Source: JAQBRD01 sp041158765 | GTDB lineage: Bacteria; Patescibacteriota; Minisyncoccia; Phycocordibacterales; PALSA-1337 | Assembly: GCA_041158765.1 (NCBI GenBank) | Contig: JBEBAU010000010.1 | Coordinates: 1-5,289 of the forward strand | Reading direction: 5' to 3' | DNA length: 5,289 nucleotides | Shown here: positions 1-5,289 of the stretch, one piece after another | How positions within the stretch are numbered: the first letter of the stretch is position 1 | Layout: each line of letters begins with the position of its first letter | Program-made: the position numbers and the translations under genes | Notes under the pieces: generated by a model | The model's database searches: none | Told to the model about the DNA's origin: nothing | What the model saw: only the letters and a program-made list of their open reading frames with translations

Positions 1-435
1 TTTGATTCCTTCTCGAATAAGGGTGGTTGATACCTGTCGTTCTGCCCCTGGACGTTTTGATAGTACAACAAATTCAGCCCCGTGTTCAGCGCAAAAAGCA
101 CGTTTTCGTTCCGCGTTTTTATCATCCTCAGTTACAACTAGAACGTTAGGTTTGATTCGAAGGAAATGGCTTTTGAAATCAAACACTGGATCAATATCAG
201 AACTCCAAAAGGCTTCATCTACACAACGGAGTTCGCTGAGGATGACAAGCTTATTGTCTTGGGGCATTGCAGCCTCGCGCTTTTTTGAGAGGCGAATTAC
301 TTCATCACTTGCAAAACAGACACTTAGATGGTCACCGAGGGCTCGCGCGTCCTTAAAAAACTGTATATGTCCAGCATGTAATATGTCATATGTGCCAGAA
401 ACAAAGACTTTTTTCACGGGTTTCTTTTCTTTCAT
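1..435 (-). CDS. Cytidylyltransferase-like nucleotidyltransferase, 3' end cut by window
   Basis: The reading frame is open from an ATG at 435 to the window edge (145 codons, no stop), so the C-terminus is missing. The protein begins with a short basic stretch, then a beta strand and the nucleotide-binding signature SGTYDILHAGH at residues 13-23, with the HxGH motif at His20-His23. A second family signature, STTLIR, lies at residues 136-141; in glycerol-3-phosphate cytidylyltransferase-type enzymes the matching ISTT..R motif contacts the nucleotide. Members transfer a CMP or AMP group from CTP or ATP to a phosphorylated alcohol or sugar, in the cytoplasm. Since STTLIR normally sits near the end of these small enzymes, probably only a short tail is lost. 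The substrate (glycerol phosphate, heptose phosphate, FMN or other) cannot be decided. The ATG lies only 6 bases past a -10-like box, so the mRNA may be leaderless; a GTG at codon 7 (417-415) is an alternative start. The gene is divergent from the next one. The family call is firm, the exact enzyme open. Confidence 0.88.
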   Translation of the reverse strand, partial: MKEKKPVKKVFVSGTYDILHAGHIQFFKDARALGDHLSVCFASDEVIRLSKKREAAMPQDNKLVILSELRCVDEAFWSSDIDPVFDFKSHFLRIKPNVLVVTEDDKNAERKRAFCAEHGAEFVVLSKRPGAERQVSTTLIREGIK

Positions 436-441
436 GAGAGC

Positions 442-450
442 ATTCTAGCA
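442..450 (-). promoter_or_regulatory. Extended -10 promoter for the nucleotidyltransferase
   Basis: Read on the minus strand the site is TGC TAGAAT, a close match to the extended -10 consensus TGnTATAAT. No -35 resembling TTGACA lies 16-18 bp upstream, which is usual for extended -10 promoters. The expected transcription start, about 7 bases downstream, falls on or next to the ATG at 435, which predicts a leaderless message. It sits back to back with the promoter at 462-470. Confidence 0.5.
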
Positions 451-479
451 TATTTGGTGTATGGTATACTTCCCAAATA
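451..479. repeat. Inverted repeat flanking the -10, candidate operator
   Basis: The perfect 7-bp arms TATTTGG (451-457) and CCAAATA (473-479) are separated by 15 bp that hold the whole -10 element of the rightward promoter. The arm centres are 22 bp apart, about two helical turns, which suits a dimeric repressor blocking both divergent promoters. No protein is known to bind here. A 7-bp repeat in AT-rich DNA could also be chance. Confidence 0.35.
462..470 (+). promoter_or_regulatory. Extended -10 promoter for the O-antigen ligase-like gene
   Basis: The site reads TGG TATACT, matching TGnTATAAT at all but one position. With the usual offset, transcription should begin near 477, leaving a leader of about 17 bases before the ATG at 494. 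The slot for a -35 box at 17-bp spacing (442-447) is occupied by the -10 of the divergent promoter, so there is no classical -35. The -10 lies inside an inverted repeat (451-479). Confidence 0.6.
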
Positions 480-490
480 ATACATTATTT
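475..490. repeat. AT-rich 16-bp palindrome in the short leader
   Basis: The arms AAATAAT (475-481) and ATTATTT (484-490) are perfect complements around a 2-base centre. The palindrome ends 3 bases before the ATG at 494 and overlaps the right arm of the 451-479 repeat. As RNA it would be a weak hairpin of A-U pairs only; as DNA it could be a protein site or an easily melted start region. No Shine-Dalgarno sequence is present in this leader. Confidence 0.3.
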
Positions 491-493
491 AAT

Positions 494-2866
494 ATGACCA
501 CAGACAAAACAACCAATACGCTTCTTCGGTATATCACGATTGTCGGGCTTTTTGCAGTAGCATTCGTGCCACTTATTGTGAACACCCATATGTTTTTCTT
601 GTTTATTACAGGAAAGGCGTATACATTCCGTATTATTGTTGAAATCGTATTTGCTTTGTGGCTTATTCTCGCGCTTCGTGACAGAAGCTATTTCCCTCGA
701 CGTTCATGGATATTCGGTGGGGCAGCGGCATTCATCGTGATTCTCGCTCTTGCGGATATATTCAGTGTCGAACCGCTCCGAAGCCTTTCAAGTAATTATG
801 AACGAATGGAAGGCTTCGTACTGCTCGCGCATTGCTTCATGTATTTCGTAGCCCTTGCGGGAGTTATGGCGCCGAATCTCGTAGACAAAGCAGGTGAAAT
901 TACCGAAGCTGCACGAGTGTGGTCAATGAAAGCATGGGGTTGGTTTGCTCATGTATCACTTTTTGTAAGTGTCATTATTGGTTTGAAAGGATTTTCAGAA
1001 ATCTTTGCACAGCAATCATTCAACCTCAGTGTTCTTATTGAAGGATCAGTTCGTATTCAATCAACACTCGGCAATTCAACGTATCTTGGTGTATATGCAC
1101 TCATTCATTTTTTCCTCGTACTCTTCCTCGCAATCAGGTATTTTGAAAAAAACCGCGGTTCACTCAAGACACAACTCTCGGCTTGGGTATTCGGAGGATA
1201 TGGAATTCTCGCAATCTTCGAATTCTTGGTTATGTACAATACTGGTACTCGAGGATCGGTTGTAGGTATCGGTATCGGTCTTATTATTGCAGCAGCTCTC
1301 ATTGCGATATTTGAAAGAAAAGACAAAGTTATCCGCAACTCAGGTATTACCATTATTACACTCGTACTCCTCGCTATTGCTTTCCTCGGTATTTTCAAAG
1401 ACAGTGCTTTCATCAAAGAAAGCAGACTACTATCTCGATTCTCAGCGCTCGCAACATTTAATTTGAAAGAACTTGCTTCGAATGAAGGTCGTGCACGCTT
1501 CATGATTTGGGGTACTGCATATCAAGGTTTCCTCGAACGACCGCTTCTTGGTTGGGGACAAGATAATTTCGGCTATCCATTTGCAAAATACTATAACCCC
1601 GCGATGTATGATCAGGAGGCATGGTTTGATCGAACACATAATGTGATTCTCGATTGGCTTATTTCTGCGGGTATTCTTGGGCTTCTCGCATATCTCTTCA
1701 TGTATGCTGCTACACTTTGGTATATTTGGAAAAATCGCCAAGGTACCACTGGACTGTCATTCGCACAAAAGAGCACACTGACAGGACTCTTAGCCGCGTA
1801 TTTCATTCATAATCTATTCGTCTTCGATAATATTCCAAGCTACATTATTTTCTTCTCTATTATTGCTTTTGTGCACTGTCTCGCAGCGAAGAAACCGCTT
1901 ATTGCGGGTCCAGTTGAAGATATTCACAAACCTGTCTTTAGTGATCCAGTTATCGTGAACTATATCGGAGTGCCAGTTATTGGTATTGTGCTTGTTGTTG
2001 GTTTGTATTTCACAAATATTCCTGGGCTTCGTGCCAATACAACACTCATTGATGCTATGTCTCTATGTAATACCGGACGATATGCTGAAGCAAAAATTGC
2101 TTTCAAAATGGCTCTTGCCGAAAATCAGTATGTTGGCATTCAGCAAACAAGAGAACAAGTGATGACATGTGCTGGACGAGTATTTTCTGATACTGATGTT
2201 TCTCGCTCAACAAGCTCTTTGAAACAAGAATGGTTCACATACGCAGTAGAGACACTTGATGAACAGACGAAACTCACACCGAATGATATTCGAGGGCTCT
2301 ATTTTGCTGGAGTATTTTTCAATGCACTCAAACAGTGGTCAGCTGGTGCACCATATCTTGAGCAAGCATTACAGATAGCACCCGCAAAACAAATTATTCA
2401 GGTACAGCTTGGCGCGAACTATCTCAACACACCAGGGAAGGAAGCTGATGCATTGAAATTGTTTACAATAGCGTACAAAACAGCTCCAAAAATGGAATCA
2501 GCGGCCATTGGATATGCGCAAGCTCTTGTCATAAATGGCAAATATCCAGAAGCTGTCAAAGAGTTTGGGGCGACATCTTCTGTTATGACAAGTGACGATC
2601 TCATTGCAGTACATCTTAAGTTGAAATCATTTGATTTGCTCATTGCTGCAGCTAATGCGCGTATAAAAGCTAATTCAAATGACATTCAGGCATTATTCTA
2701 TCGAGGTGTAGCACAGTATAAACTTGGCCGAGAATATGCTGCACTTGCGGACCTTGATACGATTTCAAAAAAACTCCCTGATAATGTTCAAATCAAAGAG
2801 ATAATAAAACAGATACAAGCAGGGAAAGACCCATTCACTTCACTGTTTGCATCAAGTGAAAAATAG
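494..2866 (+). CDS. O-antigen ligase/polymerase (Wzy_C) membrane protein with C-terminal TPR repeats
   Basis: A 790-residue polytopic membrane protein. Residues 12-465 contain about a dozen hydrophobic helices, with another near 488-507. Wzy/WaaL hallmarks include TGTRGS (250-255), the loop W339...RPLLGWG (349-355) and FDRTHN with the conserved His382. In this family the large loop with its Arg and His residues moves lipid-linked glycan to an acceptor (ligase) or to a growing chain (polymerase). Residues about 510-790 form a soluble region of TPR-like helix pairs, for example around 528-545 and in the final 60 residues, probably for protein-protein contact. Similar fusions occur among glycan ligases and protein O-oligosaccharyltransferases, so the acceptor may be a surface protein or a glycan. 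An in-frame ATG at 461 is rejected because it overlaps the -10 box; the ATG at 494 lies just after the expected transcript start and gives a polar N-terminus followed by the first helix. Ligase versus polymerase cannot be settled. Confidence 0.88.
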   Translation: MTTDKTTNTLLRYITIVGLFAVAFVPLIVNTHMFFLFITGKAYTFRIIVEIVFALWLILALRDRSYFPRRSWIFGGAAAFIVILALADIFSVEPLRSLSSNYERMEGFVLLAHCFMYFVALAGVMAPNLVDKAGEITEAARVWSMKAWGWFAHVSLFVSVIIGLKGFSEIFAQQSFNLSVLIEGSVRIQSTLGNSTYLGVYALIHFFLVLFLAIRYFEKNRGSLKTQLSAWVFGGYGILAIFEFLVMYNTGTRGSVVGIGIGLIIAAALIAIFERKDKVIRNSGITIITLVLLAIAFLGIFKDSAFIKESRLLSRFSALATFNLKELASNEGRARFMIWGTAYQGFLERPLLGWGQDNFGYPFAKYYNPAMYDQEAWFDRTHNVILDWLISAGILGLLAYLFMYAATLWYIWKNRQGTTGLSFAQKSTLTGLLAAYFIHNLFVFDNIPSYIIFFSIIAFVHCLAAKKPLIAGPVEDIHKPVFSDPVIVNYIGVPVIGIVLVVGLYFTNIPGLRANTTLIDAMSLCNTGRYAEAKIAFKMALAENQYVGIQQTREQVMTCAGRVFSDTDVSRSTSSLKQEWFTYAVETLDEQTKLTPNDIRGLYFAGVFFNALKQWSAGAPYLEQALQIAPAKQIIQVQLGANYLNTPGKEADALKLFTIAYKTAPKMESAAIGYAQALVINGKYPEAVKEFGATSSVMTSDDLIAVHLKLKSFDLLIAAANARIKANSNDIQALFYRGVAQYKLGREYAALADLDTISKKLPDNVQIKEIIKQIQAGKDPFTSLFASSEK

Positions 2867-2897
2867 GAGTATAGTTGACACATGTGGGTATTAACAC

Positions 2898-2934
2898 GAC
2901 TAAGTCTTCCAAGACTTTCGTCCAGTTGTTAGTC
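2898..2934 (+). other. Two-part stem-loop downstream of the ligase gene
   Basis: The outer arms GACTAA (2898-2903) and TTAGTC (2929-2934) are perfect complements. They enclose a second perfect pair, AAGTCTT (2902-2908) and AAGACTT (2911-2917), which shares two A residues with the outer left arm and can form a 6-bp hairpin with a UCCA loop. No T-run follows, so this is not a terminator by itself. It lies 31 bases after the stop codon and 17 bases before the terminator hairpin, so it would be part of the 3' untranslated RNA. I recognise no known RNA family. Confidence 0.35.
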
Positions 2935-2951
2935 CTCCAAATTAAATGTCT

Positions 2952-2986
2952 ACACAAGGTCCTGCCTCGGCAGGATTTTGTGTTTT
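2952..2986 (+). terminator. Intrinsic terminator of the ligase transcript
   Basis: The core stem is TCCTGC (2960-2965) paired with GCAGGA (2970-2975) around a CTCG loop, followed at once by TTTTGTGTTTT (2976-2986). The stem can lengthen: ACACAA (2952-2957) pairs with TTGTGT (2978-2983), and the two intervening G residues form G-U pairs with T2976-T2977, giving 14 continuous pairs. The short form leaves a U-rich tail for release; the long form would protect the 3' end. It lies about 90 bases past the TAG at 2866. Confidence 0.75.
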
Positions 2987-3005
2987 ATGGAACGAGCGTT
3001 ATACT
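2978..3005 (+). promoter_or_regulatory. Possible murB promoter
   Basis: A TATACT hexamer at 3000-3005 is preceded, with a 16-bp spacer, by TTGTGT (2978-2983), which matches TTGACA at only three positions. Transcription would start near 3012, giving a leader of about 108 bases before the murB ATG. The -35 half lies inside the 3' arm of the preceding terminator. A TATATT at 3064-3069 is a weaker alternative. Confidence 0.35.
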
Positions 3006-3023
3006 AATATAAGGCTTGTTCCA
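2988..3023. repeat. Inverted repeat around the candidate murB -10
   Basis: The arms TGGAACGAGC (2988-2997) and GCTTGTTCCA (3014-3023) pair over 10 positions, with one G-U wobble (2994 with 3017). The 16-base loop contains the TATACT hexamer. If that hexamer is a real -10, the repeat is better explained as an operator than as an RNA hairpin, because transcription would start inside it. If the RNA starts further upstream, it would be a stem-loop. Confidence 0.4.
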
Positions 3024-3025
3024 AG

Positions 3026-3092
3026 TGATGGCAGCGGCTGTACTCACATTTTAATTTAGACATTATATTGGAGCTAACACCCGTTGCCATCA
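3026..3092 (+). other. Long-range 12-bp stem in the murB leader
   Basis: TGATGGCAGCGG (3026-3037) pairs with CCGTTGCCATCA (3081-3092) over 12 positions with a single G-U wobble (3034 with 3084). After one mismatch, three more pairs (3039-3041 with 3077-3079) extend it. The roughly 35-43-base loop is AT-rich and holds GGAG at 3070-3073, the only Shine-Dalgarno-like site near murB. The right arm ends 27 bases before the ATG and covers an in-frame TTG at 3084. This could be a regulatory leader structure. It does not match any riboswitch I recognise. Confidence 0.4.
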
Positions 3093-3119
3093 GTTGGCGC
3101 AAACAACAAAAATGCTTTC

Positions 3120-4208
3120 ATGATTTCGTTTCAAGAATACGTGCCTCTTCATACATTCACGACATTCAAGCTCGGAGGAACCGCGCGTTTTTTTGTGCGA
3201 GTGGGAACTGTTGAAGAGATGCGTGAAGCAGTTGATCGAGCAAAAAAAGGATTGATTGAAATTGGGACGCCCACAGATATTTTTGTTCTTGGAGGTGGTT
3301 CGAATATTCTTGTTTCTGATACTGGCTTCAATGGTCTTGTTATCAAGAATGAAATTATGGGTATTGAGGTTGAAAAAAGGGATGGCGATAGTGTGTTTGT
3401 TACAGCGGGGGCGGGGGAGAATTGGGATGATTTTGTTGCGAGTATGACAGAGCGAGGATTTTTTGGTCTCGAAAATCTCTCATATATTCCAGGAACTGTT
3501 GGAGCTGCACCAGTACAAAATATCGGAGCGTATGGAGCAGAGGTTGCGCAGTTTATTCATTCTGTAGATGCACTTGATATTGTTACGGGTAAATACGTGA
3601 CGTTTTCTGGAACAGAGTGTATGTTCGAGTACCGAGATAGTTTTTTCAAAAAAAATCCCGGCAAATATAGTATTTCGCGCGTGACTTTTGCATTGAGCAC
3701 CACACCTGTTACGAATATTTCATACAAAGATCTCAAAGAATTTTTTGCCGCTGCAAATGTGAGTGCTTCTATTACTCCCGCTCATATTCGCGCGGCGGTG
3801 ATTGAAATTCGCAAAAAGAAATTGCCAGATTGGCATACGATTGGAACGGCTGGGTCTTTTTTCAAAAATCCGGTGATTTCAAGTGAAAAATATGCAGAAT
3901 TAAAAGCTCAATATCCAGAATTGCCACATTATCCTGTTGCACAAGCTCACCATGTGAAAATACCGCTTGCATGGGTGCTCGACAATGTATGTGGCTATAA
4001 AGCAAAAATTCGGACAACTGAAAATGGCGCACCAAGTGCTATCGGCACATATCAGAATCAAGCACTCGTTATCGTGAATGATTATATGAAAATTCCGGGG
4101 GCGACCGCAGCTTCTGTTGTGGCTTTTGCACAAGAGATTGTTGATATTGTGAAAACAAAAACAGGAATTGATATTGAGCCGGAAGTTCAATACATCGGTT
4201 TCAAATAG
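3120..4208 (+). CDS. murB: UDP-N-acetylenolpyruvoylglucosamine reductase (MurB)
   Basis: A 362-residue cytoplasmic flavoenzyme that uses NADPH to reduce UDP-GlcNAc-enolpyruvate to UDP-MurNAc, the second committed step of peptidoglycan synthesis. The N-terminal FAD-binding domain opens with VPLHTFTTFKLGG and has GGGSNIL at 58-64 and the flavin-contacting YIPGTVGAAPVQNIGAYGAE at 122-141. EYRDSFFK follows, with Arg172 at the active-site position. The C-terminal domain carries GSFFKNP with the proton-donor Ser246, and EPEV at 353-356 with the catalytic Glu. The SYKDL segment between the YRD and GSFFKNP motifs matches the E. coli-like type I form, and the length is close to that of E. coli MurB. 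The chosen ATG gives an N-terminus typical of the family. An in-frame TTG at 3084 preceded by GGAG would add 12 residues with no family likeness. The gene stands between a terminator and the secA promoter, so it is probably transcribed alone. Confidence 0.96.
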   Translation: MISFQEYVPLHTFTTFKLGGTARFFVRVGTVEEMREAVDRAKKGLIEIGTPTDIFVLGGGSNILVSDTGFNGLVIKNEIMGIEVEKRDGDSVFVTAGAGENWDDFVASMTERGFFGLENLSYIPGTVGAAPVQNIGAYGAEVAQFIHSVDALDIVTGKYVTFSGTECMFEYRDSFFKKNPGKYSISRVTFALSTTPVTNISYKDLKEFFAAANVSASITPAHIRAAVIEIRKKKLPDWHTIGTAGSFFKNPVISSEKYAELKAQYPELPHYPVAQAHHVKIPLAWVLDNVCGYKAKIRTTENGAPSAIGTYQNQALVIVNDYMKIPGATAASVVAFAQEIVDIVKTKTGIDIEPEVQYIGFK

Positions 4209-4224
4209 CGTTCGCAGCTTTTTT
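4207..4224 (+). terminator. Weak terminator at the murB stop
   Basis: Overlapping the TAG stop, AGCG (4207-4210) can pair with C-GCT (4215 and 4217-4219) around a TTCG loop, with A4216 bulged, followed by a T-run at 4219-4224. The stem is only four pairs, so termination would be partial at best. The T-run lies where a -35 box for the secA promoter would be expected. Confidence 0.3.
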
Positions 4225-4239
4225 ATTTCACTCTAATTA

Positions 4240-4248
4240 TGCTATAGT
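4240..4248 (+). promoter_or_regulatory. Extended -10 promoter for secA
   Basis: TGC TATAGT matches the extended -10 consensus at all but one position. At 17-bp spacing the -35 slot (4220-4225) reads TTTTTA, a poor match. Transcription should start near 4255, giving a leader of about 49 bases. The RNA would begin with a small hairpin, GCGT (4255-4258) with ACGC (4263-4266). The leader is pyrimidine-rich, with no Shine-Dalgarno sequence before the ATG at 4304. Confidence 0.6.
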
Positions 4249-4303
4249 GCGAGAGCGTTATTACGCCCCCTGATTTCTTAATTTCACACTCTATTTTTAT
4301 TAT

Positions 4304-5289
4304 ATGGCTCTATCCTTGAAGACATTATTCGGAGATCCGAACAAAAAGCACCTGAAAAAATATCAGTCTATTCCTGCGCAAGTGAATGCATTTGAGCCGG
4401 CTATTTCTGCATTGTCAGATGAGGCTTTGCGAGCAAAGACCGCGGAATTCAAAGCAAAGCTCGCAACCGCTACGCAAAATGCTGTAGTTGATCTTGAAAA
4501 AGAGAAAGCGATACTTGCTGAAATCCTTCCAGAAGCATTTGCTGTTGTGCGTGAAGCGGCAAAGCGAACTCTTGGACAGAGACATTTTGACGTGCAGCTT
4601 ATCGGTGGAGCAATACTTCACAATGGAAATATTTCAGAAATGCGCACCGGAGAAGGAAAGACACTCGTAGCAACACTTCCTGCATATCTCAATGCGCTTA
4701 CTGGTCGTGGTGTGCACGTTGTCACGGTGAACGACTATCTCTCACGTCGCGACGCTGTATGGATGGGGCAGATCTATGCTTTTCTTGGTGTATCGACTGC
4801 GGTCATCAATCAAGATTCTTCATATGTGTATGATCCAGCGCACAAAGCCGCTCCAACACCGGTTGCTTCTGGTGCAACTGATACGCTCGACAAAGAGCGC
4901 GACAATACCGGTTCATTCCATGTCGTGCACGAATTCCTTCGTCCAGTTAGTCGTCATGATGCATACATGGCGGATATTACGTATGGAACAAATAATGAAT
5001 TTGGTTTCGACTATCTCCGTGACAATCTCGAATACAGCACGACAATGCTTCGTCAGCGTGATTTCAATTATGCAATTGTGGATGAAATTGACTCTATTCT
5101 TATTGATGAAGCTCGAACACCGCTCATTATTTCTGCTCCGACAGTTGAATCTGAAAATTTGTATGAAAAGTTTGCAACAATGGTGCGCGATTTCGAACTC
5201 GACACTGATTATGTTGTAGACGAAAAGCGCAAGCAGATTTCACTTACCGACAAAGGTATTGAAAAAGCTCAACAGCGTCTCGGTGTAGA
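4304..5289 (+). CDS. secA: Preprotein translocase ATPase SecA, N-terminal part
   Basis: The frame is open from the ATG at 4304 to the window end: 328 complete codons of a protein that is usually 800-1000 residues. SecA is the ATP-driven motor that pushes unfolded preproteins through SecYEG at the cytoplasmic face of the membrane. The start LKTLFGDPNKKHLKKY is typical. The Walker A motif MRTGEGKT lies at 113-120 (Lys119), TVNDYLSRRDA follows, then DITYGTNNEFGFDYLRDN at 224-241, and Walker B DEID at 260-263 running into SILIDEARTPLIIS. The last 50 or so residues, with YVVDEKRKQISLT, begin the preprotein cross-linking domain. Compared with E. coli SecA, roughly 40-45 extra residues lie between about 171 and 215, ending in ERDNTGSFHVVHEFLRP. 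I associate a similar insert with Parcubacteria. The gene has its own promoter 56 bases upstream. The identification is secure. Confidence 0.97.
   Translation, partial: MALSLKTLFGDPNKKHLKKYQSIPAQVNAFEPAISALSDEALRAKTAEFKAKLATATQNAVVDLEKEKAILAEILPEAFAVVREAAKRTLGQRHFDVQLIGGAILHNGNISEMRTGEGKTLVATLPAYLNALTGRGVHVVTVNDYLSRRDAVWMGQIYAFLGVSTAVINQDSSYVYDPAHKAAPTPVASGATDTLDKERDNTGSFHVVHEFLRPVSRHDAYMADITYGTNNEFGFDYLRDNLEYSTTMLRQRDFNYAIVDEIDSILIDEARTPLIISAPTVESENLYEKFATMVRDFELDTDYVVDEKRKQISLTDKGIEKAQQRLGV

Noticed and set aside
2..448. A 148-codon open frame on the plus strand
   Set aside because: It lies opposite the nucleotidyltransferase, whose minus-strand translation has the HxGH and STTLIR family motifs. 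The plus-strand product has no recognisable domain and begins with TTG at the window edge.
461..493. ATG at 461 as start of the ligase-like protein
   Set aside because: This ATG is part of the extended -10 element, upstream of the expected transcription start, and the 11 extra residues add nothing family-like.
1105..2685. Several minus-strand frames of 60-130 codons within the ligase-like gene
   Set aside because: They are antisense to a protein with conserved family motifs, show no domain of their own and overlap each other.
2875..2903. TTGACA at 2875-2880 as a perfect -35 box
   Set aside because: The hexamer 17 bp downstream is GACTAA, which matches TATAAT at only two positions, and other spacings are no better. 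Probably chance.
2867..3119. A tRNA, tmRNA, SRP RNA or known riboswitch in the gap
   Set aside because: I looked for T-arm, SRP domain IV and T-box, TPP or cobalamin signatures and saw none. The stems do not fold into a cloverleaf.
2994..4261. The 9-mer GAGCGTTAT present at 2994-3002 and 4253-4261, each near a promoter
   Set aside because: It sits at different positions relative to the two -10 boxes and is short enough to recur by chance.
4488..5219. Open frames at 4488-4670 and 4776-5219 in another plus-strand frame
   Set aside because: They overlap the conserved SecA frame, which carries the Walker A and DEID motifs. They are frame shadows with no domain likeness.
494..5289. Recoding of TGA as glycine, known in some Patescibacteria (Gracilibacteria, SR1)
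   Set aside because: No in-frame TGA occurs in the conserved genes, and glycines at motif positions use GGN codons, so the standard table suffices.

Overview
The window looks like ordinary chromosome from a Candidate Phyla Radiation (Patescibacteria) bacterium, most likely a member of the Parcubacteria. This is an inference. It rests on the overall look of the O-antigen-ligase/TPR protein, on a SecA with an extra segment of about 40-45 residues of the kind I associate with this group, on the lack of clear Shine-Dalgarno sites, and on compact extended -10 promoters. The genes read in the standard code: the two complete genes end in TAG, and I found no in-frame TGA in any of the four conserved proteins.

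Layout. Positions 1-435 (minus strand) hold a nucleotidyltransferase of the cytidylyltransferase-like family, cut at its 3' end by the window edge. It diverges from a large membrane protein gene at 494-2866 (plus strand) that joins a Wzy/WaaL-type polymerase or ligase domain to a TPR tail. The 58 bases between their starts carry two back-to-back extended -10 promoters and two inverted repeats. A 253-base gap (2867-3119) follows. It contains a hairpin, a strong intrinsic terminator, a possible promoter inside an inverted repeat, and a 12-bp long-range stem just ahead of murB (3120-4208). A 94-95-base gap with a weak terminator and a clear extended -10 leads into secA (4304 onward), cut by the right edge in its preprotein-binding region.

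How the genes relate. Three of the four concern the cell envelope: glycan transfer or polymerisation, peptidoglycan precursor synthesis, and protein export. The nucleotidyltransferase may activate a sugar phosphate or polyol phosphate for surface glycans, but its substrate cannot be read from the sequence. Each plus-strand gene appears to have its own promoter, so this looks like a row of single transcription units and not one operon.

I found no mobile element, CRISPR array, rRNA, tRNA or convincing new multi-gene system. The most interesting material is the structured non-coding DNA at 436-493 and 2867-3119, and the SecA insertion.
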